Part shown: one piece after another, positions 9,092 to 16,809 of the stretch
Numbering within the stretch: position 1 is the first letter of the stretch
Layout: every line of letters begins with the position of its first letter
Origin: Providencia rettgeri
GTDB taxonomy: Bacteria > Pseudomonadota > Gammaproteobacteria > Enterobacterales > Enterobacteriaceae
Direction of reading: 5' to 3'
DNA: 64,000 nt
Assembly (NCBI RefSeq): GCF_001874625.1
Contig: NZ_CP017671.1
Coordinates: 186,001 to 250,000 of the forward strand
Program-made: the position numbers and the translations under genes
The notes under the pieces: model-generated
What the model saw: only the letters and a program-made list of their open reading frames with translations
Told to the model about the DNA's origin: nothing
Database searches by the model: none

Positions 9092-9553
9092 ATGCGTACA
9101 GAACAGGCTCGGGTATTTGGGGTGATCAGTCGAGCGGCTCACCATTATATGAAATGGATGGGGGAGCCTTATGGGCTCAATGCGATTGAATGTTTGATGA
9201 TTTTACATGTTCATCAATATGATGCCTCTACACTAGAACAAATTTCGAAAGCGATGGTGGTGGATAAATCGGTAACAACGCGAGGGATCGGTAAGTTTTT
9301 AGACAAAGGCTGGATAGTGAAAACCAATAGCCAAACTGATAAACGGGCTTACCATATATCGTTGACGCCACTTGGTCACACTATCGTGGGTGAATTGAAT
9401 GATAAGTTAGATAAGTGGAATGACTACTTAGCCGCTGATCTATCTGAACTGGAAGCGCAGCAATTATTTGCTTCCTTGGAGAGCCTAGCTAAGCGTGCGG
9501 TTGAAAGTTCAGCAGATGATTTTCCTTTGATATGCGAAGGGAAAACGCAGTGA
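9092..9553 (+). CDS. MarR-family transcriptional regulator
   Basis: 153-residue winged-helix regulator. The core DNA-binding region runs from LEQISKAMVVDKSVTTRGI to the wing DKRAYHISLTPLG, which carries the family's conserved D-(K/R)-R motif. The ATG at 9092 has AGAGGG immediately upstream; nine extra codons are open before it but would overlap the operator. Divergent orientation and shared palindromes imply control of the FUSC exporter, probably relieved by an aromatic or other small ligand. A bidirectional hairpin follows the stop. Confidence 0.9.
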   Translation: MRTEQARVFGVISRAAHHYMKWMGEPYGLNAIECLMILHVHQYDASTLEQISKAMVVDKSVTTRGIGKFLDKGWIVKTNSQTDKRAYHISLTPLGHTIVGELNDKLDKWNDYLAADLSELEAQQLFASLESLAKRAVESSADDFPLICEGKTQ

Positions 9554-9562
9554 GACTCAATA

Positions 9563-9594
9563 AAAAGCCAGTTGAGTTTAGCAACTGGCTTAGT
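9563..9594. terminator. Bidirectional intrinsic terminator
   Basis: Stem AAGCCAGTTG (9565-9574) pairs with CAACTGGCTT (9582-9591) around a 7-nt loop. On the minus strand the stem is followed by TTTTTA, a good intrinsic terminator; it also closes the MarR gene on the plus strand. Confidence 0.75.
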
Positions 9595-9613
9595 GGTTAA
9601 ATCAAGTTGTTAT

Positions 9614-10950
9614 TTAAATACTAGGTTTATGAGGATATCGGTTTCCTCCTTCCCAATAAAACTCTATTTCGTTAACAGTTGCTGATTTATCACCAAATTT
9701 CAAATGAGTTTTTAGATTCCCCGTTCCATACTCACTGCGTAAACAATTACTTAGTACAGAGTATTTTCTCTCGATACTATTGAATTTATATCGTTCTGAC
9801 GTGGTAAATTCAAAATAGTTATGAAAATCAACATTATCTGCATTATTTTTGACGTGTTCAACGGTATGGTTAATACGCAGTGGCGTCAGTAATTTTTTAC
9901 TGCCTATATCCAGTTTAGTGATTGGCTGGATCATAAAATGTCGCGGGTTTCTAAAGATATCCAAATTCGCTTTACATTTATTATTGCTATCATCTTTATT
10001 AACTTCAAATTTATAGTCGGGCTTTATGATGCTGTATTTGCCATTTTTTTCATCAATAATTTGACCGACGGCTGCAACGACTTGAGGGGCTGACGATTTG
10101 ACGTGATCGAAGCCATTCTTGCTATTCACATTGAAAGATAAAGGTTTTTTCTCTCCCGCAAAACCAGTGATAACATCAGTGAATGACAGGTGGATCACAT
10201 CATTTTTTTGATATTGTAGAATGATATTATTATTTCGGTTAACAAAATCGTAGCGACTGCCAACTAATGAACGAAGCTTACTAACAGCTTCTGAGTCAAT
10301 ATGTTGTTTTCACGTTTTTCCTAAATAATAGTTAATGTTGAGGCCAATGCGTGAATCTTGCTGAGTGAAAAATCCTTGTCTGCCTCGAGCCGAACTTGAG
10401 CGTTGCCAGTTCGATTTAGCCATTGTTGAATAGAATCACTTGCTGTTGACATCGCCATATTGCGAGCTAGCTTTTCGGCTGAATCTACACTGGGTTTATT
10501 TGAGAGAAATTTACCCGCTTGAGTGGTGAATTGAGCGAACTTCATTTCTTCGGGGGTTGGCGTTGCTGCCGGTTGGGGCTGTTTTATATCATCCCACTGG
10601 ATTGTTGGGAGGGGAGCCATGGGGATATCTAATTCATCACCCGGCTTTAATTGTTCAAATGAATGGGCGAAGGTACGGAATTGATTCAATTTCCTTAGTG
10701 AATCCACGGACATATTATAGTGTTTAGCGATGGTCGCCGTGCTTTCTCCCTCTTTTAAAACATAGGGTTGGGTTTGACGGTAGTTTAGAGAGGCGGTGTT
10801 TGGCAACCATTTAACGTTATTGTTATTTGAACTACTCGCCATAATCGGGGTGAAGGTACAGGCCAAAGGAAAACTAATTTGGCTAATAATATTTAGCCAA
10901 GTTATTATTTTGTAATGTTTAGGAATAGGGGCCCGTGCTCCGGTTTTCAT
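9614..10950 (-). pseudogene. Decayed invasin/intimin-like inverse autotransporter
   Basis: Remnant of an outer-membrane adhesin at the left edge of the T3SS locus. The 5' part (start 10950, GGAG upstream) encodes a secretion signal, a LysM domain (YVLKEGESTATIAKHYNMS) and the family segment AEKLARNMAMSTASDSIQQW that opens the beta-barrel domain, then stops at 10321. After a stop and a change of frame, the region 10199-10280 reads LRSLVGSRYDFVNRNNNI, the hallmark end of an inverse-autotransporter barrel. It continues without a break into an Ig-like domain that ends at 9614. About 200 residues of barrel are therefore missing and the extracellular repeat region is short. The protein cannot be secreted in this form. 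Confidence 0.85.
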
Positions 10951-11155
10951 CAAATAGCTCCGAATAGAATAAATTAAGAATATGTTTATGGTGTATTTCA
11001 ATGGAAATACCTAGCTCCATCCTTGGGGCTAAAATAAACGTCATAGAGTGATAATTAATTTATTTTATGGTTTTATTTGAGCGGTTATTTCATTAATGAT
11101 ATTGTTTTTTGTATAAACTCGTCACGGAATTTTAATTGAATTATTATTTATATAC

Positions 11156-11587
11156 TTATTTTGTTGATGATACTGAAAGTGTGATTTTTTCTGACAAATT
11201 CCTAGGTAATTCTGTTACTTTATTGTTCATCAAGATTAACTCACCATTTTTTTCAACTCGGATGCTAATGCCTAAATTTGGAGCATTATTAACAAACTCC
11301 TCAAGTAAATCGAGTTTGAAACTAATGACCTTGCTCGCTTCATTGGTGTGTAGTTGATAGTTTAATAAACTCTCTTTTGGTGATGCTAATGTATCTATTG
11401 GGCTGATAGATAAAGTAATTTCTGAATTTTCAGGAATGATTGACTGTGAATAAATCTCCCCTTGTAATTGGTGGTCTGTGTTGCTTAGAAAGTTTTTAGG
11501 AAAATAGCTACAGCCTAACAATGTGCTAATAAATAATATAGGTAACAGAGACTTATATGCTTTTCTTAATGCTTTAATAATTAGCAT
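11156..11587 (-). CDS. YbaY/YscW-like lipoprotein, predicted T3SS secretin pilotin
   Basis: 143-residue lipoprotein: an N-terminal hydrophobic signal ends in a lipobox LLGC with Cys26 as the modified residue. The mature part is a beta-rich domain whose spacing (LQGEIYSQSIIPENSEITLS, a central FKLDLL strand, then GISIRVEKNGEL) matches the YbaY/YscW pilotin fold. In Ysc systems this protein takes the secretin to the outer membrane. SPI-1 systems normally use the unrelated helical InvH, so this is a functional substitute by inference. It is transcribed directly behind the small winged-helix regulator (15-nt gap) and close to prgH-org genes. I see no other pilotin candidate. Confidence 0.72.
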   Translation of the reverse strand: MLIIKALRKAYKSLLPILFISTLLGCSYFPKNFLSNTDHQLQGEIYSQSIIPENSEITLSISPIDTLASPKESLLNYQLHTNEASKVISFKLDLLEEFVNNAPNLGISIRVEKNGELILMNNKVTELPRNLSEKITLSVSSTK

Positions 11588-11601
11588 GATAATAACTCAA
11601 C

Positions 11602-12030
11602 TTATTGGAATGAACGGACAAAGACTTTCTGGAAGAAACATTTAATATAAGAATATAATGTGTTTCCTAAATTGTATTTTGATAAAATAGGCATCTCTGA
11701 TTTTTCCCCAGTATATAAAATGCCAATTCTAGGTAAGGTCATAATCAAATTTTCGTCTAACTCAACCTTTTTAAAAGATTGGCGTAATTGCCTAACTAGC
11801 TTGTAATAGCTACTTTCAGTCACAATAGTTCCTCTTTTCTCCCAAATTTCATACATAACTTCTCTCTTGTTGCTTGTCTTAGTTAATAATATTTTTAATA
11901 AACAAGACTCGTTTTCGGTAAGATTAGCGGATATTTTCCCTCGTGAAAGGGTTCTTTTTAATGGGTCATAAACGACTTGTTCAGCTAATAAGACCGTTGG
12001 CTCGATTTCATTGTAATCAACACTACTCAT
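11602..12030 (-). CDS. Small winged-helix (HilA/CadC-type) regulator of the T3SS locus
   Basis: 142-residue protein with an OmpR/ToxR-type winged-helix domain: TLSRGKISANLTENESCLLK is the usual entry, then REVMYEIWEKRG, YYKLVRQLRQSFKK (recognition helix) and a wing at LPRIGILYT. Unlike HilA it has no TPR domain, and unlike CadC/ToxR it has no clear membrane segment or periplasmic part; after the wing only about 40 residues follow. It is placed between the org genes and the pilotin, so a role in T3SS expression is likely but inferred. ATG 12030 has GGA at 8 nt; an ATG at 12042 is the alternative start. Confidence 0.7.
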   Translation of the reverse strand: MSSVDYNEIEPTVLLAEQVVYDPLKRTLSRGKISANLTENESCLLKILLTKTSNKREVMYEIWEKRGTIVTESSYYKLVRQLRQSFKKVELDENLIMTLPRIGILYTGEKSEMPILSKYNLGNTLYSYIKCFFQKVFVRSFQ

Positions 12031-12333
12031 ACATTTTTCCATAATTAATAAATTGATAATAAGTCATATCTACCCTAACTAGCGATAATATATGCTTCAA
12101 TATAAAAAAATGATGTTACATAAAAATAAGGTCGTTTTTTTATATTAAGACATATTATGACAACAGGGTAAATTTAAGGCATTTATGGTGGGGATATATA
12201 TCAAAAAAATAGTGATATTTTTTATTTTTTTGTTGGGCGAGTTCAGGTCGTATGTTTTTTATTAAAAATTAAGACGAAATTTATTAATGATTGATAATAC
12301 CCCCAACAATTGAAATTGATGGGGGCGGTAAAA
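12031..12333. other. AT-rich gap between regulator and orgC-like gene
   Basis: Very AT-rich. It holds a stem of CCCCCA/TGGGGG type at 12300-12326 directly after the orgC-like stop, which may end the prgH-org operon, and presumably the promoter of the regulator-pilotin pair. I see no convincing gene on either strand. Confidence 0.5.
12300..12326 (-). terminator. Hairpin after the prgH-org operon
   Basis: CCCCCAACAAT and ATTGATGGGGG pair around a short loop, seven bases after the stop of the orgC-like gene. The U-run after it on the minus strand is poor (TATTATC), so termination may be weak and allow read-through into the regulator gene. Confidence 0.5.
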
Positions 12334-12819
12334 TTAAATGATCTCAACATCATCCTCATCATCAGTTTCTAATTTTATCTGACCAATATTACGGTTTAGT
12401 TGTTCTGATATAGGTGCACTCATCAGGCTGATTGAGATATAACGCTTTAAAGCTTTATTAAATCGGTCACTAAGTGACGGGACTTTTTCATCTGGGCGTG
12501 ATGAAAGGGCTTGAGAAGCTCCAGCAATAAACTCTTCTTTTTCATTTTTACTTAAGTGGATCATGGTCTTAAAAAAGTAGGCAAAGAACTCTTTCTCGCT
12601 ATCTTTTTGTTCTAATTGATTAATGAAAAGATCAATTTTCATTTTTGCCTCCGATGACATGGGGATAGCCGTAGTTTTTTTATCATTTAAAGTATATGAA
12701 GAGGTTGGGTTTGACGCCGCTGTCATTTTTTGTTGAATGTCTTGCTTCGATGACAAAGTAAGTTCTGGCGTTAACGTCAACAGTGGTGATGAGTTTAGAT
12801 TATTTACTAATAGAGTCAT
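12334..12819 (-). CDS. Unrecognised T3SS operon protein in the orgC position
   Basis: 161 residues, no signal peptide or membrane segment. The N-terminus is polar and rich in Ser/Thr/Asn (typical of a secreted T3SS substrate), the middle (FINQLEQKDSEKEFFAYFFK) is helical, and the C-terminus is very acidic (ETDDEDDVEII). It overlaps the end of orgB by 20 nt and has a good GAGGCG ribosome binding site, so it is the last gene of the prgHIJK-orgAB operon. In Salmonella that position is held by OrgC, a secreted protein that speeds needle assembly. I cannot show sequence homology, so the assignment is by position only. Confidence 0.6.
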   Translation of the reverse strand: MTLLVNNLNSSPLLTLTPELTLSSKQDIQQKMTAASNPTSSYTLNDKKTTAIPMSSEAKMKIDLFINQLEQKDSEKEFFAYFFKTMIHLSKNEKEEFIAGASQALSSRPDEKVPSLSDRFNKALKRYISISLMSAPISEQLNRNIGQIKLETDDEDDVEII

Positions 12820-13450
12820 GTTCGCCTCGATGAATGTTCAATAATGTAATTAGCGCTTGATACGCTTTTTTCCGTTTTTCTATAATTAGGCAGCGGTTAG
12901 CGACAGAAAAAATTTGCGGTAACGTATTTTTGGCAGCAATTGATGGCGAAAAATAACAAATTTTATTATCTACCTCTAATGCAATGGTTGCGCTACTTGT
13001 ATTTGTTTGAACTTGTATTCCAGAATGCTGCTCTTTCAAAAAGGGTTGCATATCAGCGGGAAGGTGTAGGTTTATATTACAAGGGTTTTCCTGTTGATGA
13101 AGAAAATAATCTGCCACAATATCCTTTATGCGTGGGTCACTAAACAATTTAACGAGTAACGTTTCAAGTTGTTCTGCACTTTGGCTAAGTCGTTTTTGTA
13201 ATGCGATTTCGCTGTTATTAAGGCTTTCAATGAAATCGGCAAGTAATTGTTTAGCACCATCATTATAACCTTGCTGATAAGCGGTTTGGTATATGCTTTC
13301 TTTTTCACTTACTGCCTGCTGGTAGTAATCATTTGCCTTAGATTGAGCATATTGAATTACATTTTTTTGGTATTGAGAGGCACTTAAAGCTCGTTTTTTA
13401 ATTAACACTCTTTCTTGTGAAGTCTCTTTAACTGATGGCGGTATTTTCAT
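12800..13450 (-). CDS. orgB: T3SS stator / ATPase-binding protein OrgB (SctL)
   Basis: Cytoplasmic sorting-platform spoke that links the SctQ pods to the SctN ATPase. The product of about 216 residues has a basic N-terminus, a long helical/coiled region with the family-like AYQQGYNDGAKQLLADF, and a compact C-terminal domain (INLHLPADM, VDNKICYFSPS) that in this family contacts the ATPase. The start chosen is the ATG at 13450, overlapping the end of orgA; the frame stays open to a TTG at 13489. Overlaps on both sides show translational coupling in the operon. Confidence 0.82.
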   Translation of the reverse strand: MKIPPSVKETSQERVLIKKRALSASQYQKNVIQYAQSKANDYYQQAVSEKESIYQTAYQQGYNDGAKQLLADFIESLNNSEIALQKRLSQSAEQLETLLVKLFSDPRIKDIVADYFLHQQENPCNINLHLPADMQPFLKEQHSGIQVQTNTSSATIALEVDNKICYFSPSIAAKNTLPQIFSVANRCLIIEKRKKAYQALITLLNIHRGEHDSISK

Positions 13451-14009
13451 TGTTTTTGTTTCTATTAATATAATGGCATATTTCTTCAATGATATTCCAA
13501 GGCAACATTGTTTCTCTATGTGCTGGGATCATTTGTTGAATTTCACGATTAAACATATACTTAGCACGTAGGATATAAGCGCTGCCAAAAGGGGCTAAAC
13601 TCGATAAAACCTTTGCAGCACCTAATGCAATTAATGCGGTAGGTGCATTATTGTTTAATATATCTTGGGCATTTAATGGCCTGCGGAAATATCGGCGTAA
13701 TGTTTCACTATTTGGTAATTTCCTTGATTGTTGCTGAGACTCAGTTTGCATTACCCCTCCAATGTGCACTGCCACAATGGGTAATTGCTTCCAGTGTATG
13801 GATAGTACGTTAGGCAATAAGGGAGTACGAGGGTTTGCGCTGGGTAATGCGTATTGTTCTATCAGTTTGTGGTTATGCTGCTCCTGTAATAAAACGGGTA
13901 ATTGATGATAAAAATCACCATTAAATTCCGAGTGGAAATAGCTACCAGGTGCAAGAAAAATATCTTGCTGTTGAATAAGGAGTTTATTTAGTCTCTGCAT
14001 TGGGCGCAT
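13428..14009 (-). CDS. orgA: T3SS sorting-platform protein OrgA (SctK)
   Basis: About 193 residues. It has the gene order and general features of the OrgA/MxiK family, the adaptor that joins the sorting platform to the inner ring (SctD) of the injectisome. Visible segments include LRRYFRRPLNAQDILN and a conserved-looking LAPFGSAYILRAKYMFNREI near the C-terminus. The sequence of this family is poorly conserved, so the call rests largely on its place between prgK and orgB. The start is uncertain: ATG 14009 and ATG 14000 are both possible, and both overlap prgK. Confidence 0.78.
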   Translation of the reverse strand: MRPMQRLNKLLIQQQDIFLAPGSYFHSEFNGDFYHQLPVLLQEQHNHKLIEQYALPSANPRTPLLPNVLSIHWKQLPIVAVHIGGVMQTESQQQSRKLPNSETLRRYFRRPLNAQDILNNNAPTALIALGAAKVLSSLAPFGSAYILRAKYMFNREIQQMIPAHRETMLPWNIIEEICHYINRNKNNENTAIS

Positions 14010-14733
14010 TCTCAACCATTTTTATGGGGGCTTTTTTATTTGCTTGGCGCTTCCAGATAAAAACTAATAAGCCAAACAATAAAACGATAATGCTAATAAT
14101 GGCACCCAGAATGATTGGGTTAATTAAACCTGTCGGTTCTGATTTAATTTGGTATTGCAATGGTGGTCGGTTAACAATCACCACAGAAACATTATCGTAA
14201 GTGGTTTCTGCAAAGCTACTGTTTAAAAACAGTTTGATCTTATTCATCATCATCTTGGGGTCTTCATTCCCTGAATATGTCACCAGACTTGATATTTTTT
14301 GTACTTGTTTAGCCGAACCATTGCCATTTAATGGGTAGCTGACATGTACTCTGGCATTGACGACTTGTGGAATAGACAGTAATGATTGTTCAAGGCGTTG
14401 TTCAATCAAAGAAAGTAAACGTGTTCGCTCTGCTTGCGGAGAAGCGACCAGTGAATCACCAGGAAAGGCTTGAATAATTTCGACTGGGTCTTTTGATGGC
14501 AAGTTATACTGGCGCAATAAGTCGACAGCAATCACGAAGTTGTCGGGGGAGACTTGGATGGAGTCCCCTGTTTTATTATCGTGTTTACGGTGAGCTTCAA
14601 CGCCATGCTCCTGCAAGATCGCTAGCACCTCGTTGCTTTGCCGTTGGCTTAAGTTACTGAGTAGTAATTGGTTATCACACCCCAGTAATAAACCTACAAA
14701 GCTAATTAACAGTAGTTTCTTTAAAATATTCAT
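13984..14733 (-). CDS. prgK: T3SS inner-ring lipoprotein PrgK (SctJ)
   Basis: Forms the periplasmic inner ring of the needle complex, concentric with PrgH. The 249-residue precursor has a signal peptide with lipobox LLLGC (Cys19), two ring-building motifs (ring I around NEVLAILQEHGVEA, ring II around EQSLLSIPQVVNARVHVSYP) and a single C-terminal membrane helix (about 203-228) followed by a basic cytoplasmic tail. The motif order and length are normal for the SPI-1 branch. It is four bases behind prgJ. Confidence 0.95.
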   Translation of the reverse strand: MNILKKLLLISFVGLLLGCDNQLLLSNLSQRQSNEVLAILQEHGVEAHRKHDNKTGDSIQVSPDNFVIAVDLLRQYNLPSKDPVEIIQAFPGDSLVASPQAERTRLLSLIEQRLEQSLLSIPQVVNARVHVSYPLNGNGSAKQVQKISSLVTYSGNEDPKMMMNKIKLFLNSSFAETTYDNVSVVIVNRPPLQYQIKSEPTGLINPIILGAIISIIVLLFGLLVFIWKRQANKKAPIKMVENAPNAETK

Positions 14734-14736
14734 GGT

Positions 14737-15033
14737 TTATTGTGCTTTTAATACCGTATCAATCGCGGAAACACTCTTATGTGTTAGTGTACTCACCATG
14801 CTCATGGCTAAATTGTAATTACCGACTTGATTTTGAATTTCAAGTAATTTAGTTGGATTACTGACATCTGTATTATTAGCTTGATTAATTAAATTGGCTT
14901 TTTCATTACTAACTGCTGCTGTATATTCTGAAAATAATTGTTTTATTTTGTCTTCAAATGAACCTATAGGTACTGCTGTTTTAATATCATCGGTAATATT
15001 AGGCAATGTAGAAAGTGATATTGGGGTAATCAT
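14737..15033 (-). CDS. prgJ: T3SS inner rod protein PrgJ (SctI)
   Basis: 98-residue secreted subunit of the rod that anchors the needle in the export channel. The C-terminal half (NPTKLLEIQNQVGNYNLAMS followed by a helix ending VLKAQ) is the typical polymerisation helix shared by rod and needle proteins. The N-terminus is non-cleaved and polar, as for early T3SS substrates. Lies between prgI and prgK, as in SPI-1. Confidence 0.9.
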   Translation of the reverse strand: MITPISLSTLPNITDDIKTAVPIGSFEDKIKQLFSEYTAAVSNEKANLINQANNTDVSNPTKLLEIQNQVGNYNLAMSMVSTLTHKSVSAIDTVLKAQ

Positions 15034-15088
15034 AAATTTATCCTATAGAAAATAAGGGTACTGTACATAACAGCCCCTTATATGCTTA

Positions 15089-15412
15089 TTAAACGTTACG
15101 AATGATTGCTTGAGCGGCGTCTTTAATTGATTTCATGACGTTGCTTTGTAATTGACGTGCCATATTATAGTTACCACTTAATGCGGTAATTTTACCGAGC
15201 ACTAGTGGGTTATCTACTTCAAGATTGCCATCATTAAGCATAGTATGTAATTCGTCTGCAATCACTTTTGTTCTTGCACTGACGCCAGCGGAAGCACGGT
15301 ACATCATCCCATATTTACTATTTATAGGGTCGGTGGTTTCGAAAGTCGATGAGACCCATTCTCCCGTAGTTGAATTACCCTTTGCATCTACAGCCATACC
15401 ATTAGTTGACAT
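15089..15412 (-). CDS. prgI: T3SS needle subunit PrgI-like (SctF), long form
   Basis: Needle filament subunit. The C-terminal helix (LVLGKITALSGNYNMARQLQ, then SNVMKSIKDAAQAIIRNV) aligns well with the PrgI C-terminal end (QSNTVKVFKD...AIIQNF), and a helix-turn-helix layout is visible. At 107 residues it is about 25 longer than PrgI (80) or MxiH (83); the extra part is at the N-terminus and before the GEWVSS segment. The ATG at 15412 has a good GAGGAAA site, so the extra length is probably real. It is first to follow prgH, as in SPI-1. Confidence 0.88.
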   Translation of the reverse strand: MSTNGMAVDAKGNSTTGEWVSSTFETTDPINSKYGMMYRASAGVSARTKVIADELHTMLNDGNLEVDNPLVLGKITALSGNYNMARQLQSNVMKSIKDAAQAIIRNV

Positions 15413-15436
15413 AATATTTCCTCTTTTTTGTTAATA

Positions 15437-16615
15437 TTAAAATCTATTTGAATTGAATAACCAATGGTTGTTACCTAATAAAATATAACCATTGGATTTT
15501 GTGATAAAAGACTTGCCTGTTAATTCATTATTGGCTAATGAAATAGAAAATTGAATTTGTCTTTCTCCCCATTGCTGATAAAACGAACTTGCAAAAGTTA
15601 TTAATGAAATAGTTTGTTTATCATTCAAGCTATCTTTAATAATAAAAATTGTTTTATTGTTTTCAGTTATTTTATGCCATTGAACATTACTTTCTGTTAA
15701 TCCTAGTTCGGATTTTTTTATTAATTCAGCGATGCTTAGATTTTTAAATTCACTTTTACTATAACATTGAAAATAACTTGAAAATGTTTGGTTAATAAAT
15801 TCGGTTTCTTTACTTGATATTTTTCCATTTAATAGTTTTATAGTAGGGTTACATGGGTTATCAATGTTTATTTTTAACAGATTAGGAATGAATTCTGCTA
15901 TTTTATTTTCTATTTCATATTCGATATGACTGATTTTATTAATTTTAAATTGGTTTCGATACTTAGATTTTAATAAACGTTGCATGCTCCAATCCAAATC
16001 CCTTTGAGTTTTAACTAAAACCAGCATTTCATCTTTTTTGCCTTCAGTGACCACGACTGGGTAATGGTTTCCATTAATCAACTCTTCAATAGCGTGTCTT
16101 TTTTTCTCTACTATTGTTTTTGTTGTTTCGGAATTATAGGGAATAGACATGAAACCGATAAATGCCAGTGTGATTATTGATATACCGATTATTATTTTGC
16201 TGGCGTATGGCGATTTTTTAAATTTATGCCTCATTTTTTCTGTTTTAATAGTACTGTCTGGAATAGTTTCCTCCATAAGAGGGAGCTCCCAAGGTGTATC
16301 GATACGTTTAATCGCAAAAGGAAATAGCTCTTTTAAAACAGTCTCATGCAGATTGATTGGGATGATTTTACTTTGATTTTTAGTATGAAGGTCAATCGCG
16401 ATCTGGTCTTCATAGGAAATGATTGAGAAGGTAAAAGCTTCCTGATGGCTGGGTATCGAGTAACTCGTGAACCCTTCATCAGAAATATTAGTTTTGTAAT
16501 CATTATCCTCACCAATAATAATCAAGTTAGCATCTAAATTTATTATTATTTCCTGATCGCACATTTCACCACTGGCGATCCTCATAATGTAAGTGCGGTT
16601 ATTTATGTCTGTCAT
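15437..16615 (-). CDS. prgH: T3SS inner-membrane ring protein PrgH (SctD)
   Basis: Outer subunit of the inner-membrane ring. The N-terminal cytoplasmic domain (about 1-135) is the FHA-like fold that binds the sorting platform, the membrane segment is at 140-159 (IIIGISIITLAFIGFM), and the periplasmic ring-building part fills the rest. Length of 392 equals Salmonella PrgH. First gene of the leftward operon and divergent from invF across a gap of less than 200 bp. The codon use is very AT-rich, as for the whole island. Confidence 0.88.
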   Translation of the reverse strand: MTDINNRTYIMRIASGEMCDQEIIINLDANLIIIGEDNDYKTNISDEGFTSYSIPSHQEAFTFSIISYEDQIAIDLHTKNQSKIIPINLHETVLKELFPFAIKRIDTPWELPLMEETIPDSTIKTEKMRHKFKKSPYASKIIIGISIITLAFIGFMSIPYNSETTKTIVEKKRHAIEELINGNHYPVVVTEGKKDEMLVLVKTQRDLDWSMQRLLKSKYRNQFKINKISHIEYEIENKIAEFIPNLLKINIDNPCNPTIKLLNGKISSKETEFINQTFSSYFQCYSKSEFKNLSIAELIKKSELGLTESNVQWHKITENNKTIFIIKDSLNDKQTISLITFASSFYQQWGERQIQFSISLANNELTGKSFITKSNGYILLGNNHWLFNSNRF

Positions 16616-16665
16616 ACATGTAATCTCAATAAAATTATTTAAACGTATTAAACAGTGAAAATATT

Positions 16666-16681
16666 ATTCAGTCAGCTGAAT
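16666..16681. promoter_or_regulatory. Inverted repeat between prgH and invF
   Basis: ATTCAG-TCAG-CTGAAT is a perfect 6-bp-arm inverted repeat in the divergent promoter region of the two main T3SS operons, a possible binding site for a local regulator. The regulator is not known. Confidence 0.35.
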
Positions 16682-16721
16682 AGATCTTATTCATTTACAC
16701 TAAGGGGTGAGGAGGCAAAGT

Positions 16722-16775
16722 ATGAAGTATTCTGCTTTATTCCTTTGTGTTTTGTGCGAGCATCCCGCACCCTGA
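16722..16775 (+). CDS. 17-codon leader ORF upstream of invF
   Basis: A short frame, MKYSALFLCVLCEHPAP, starts at ATG 16722 and stops at 16775. It has the strongest Shine-Dalgarno sequence in this part of the window (AGGAGG at 16710-16715, 6-nt spacing). Its second half overlaps a hairpin at 16754-16770 and it ends 34 nt before the invF ATG. It is not in frame with invF. It has the layout of a leader peptide that would couple translation to structure in the invF 5' region, but it could also be a chance ORF. Confidence 0.45.
   Translation: MKYSALFLCVLCEHPAP
16754..16770 (+). promoter_or_regulatory. Small hairpin in the invF leader
   Basis: GTGCG and CGCAC pair around a 7-nt loop inside the leader ORF, 39 nt before the invF start. 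The GC-rich stem stands out from very AT-rich surroundings. Ribosome movement on the leader would open it. Confidence 0.4.
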
Positions 16776-16809
16776 TTCTAAATATTAATCAATAGAAAGG
16801 GCTTATATA

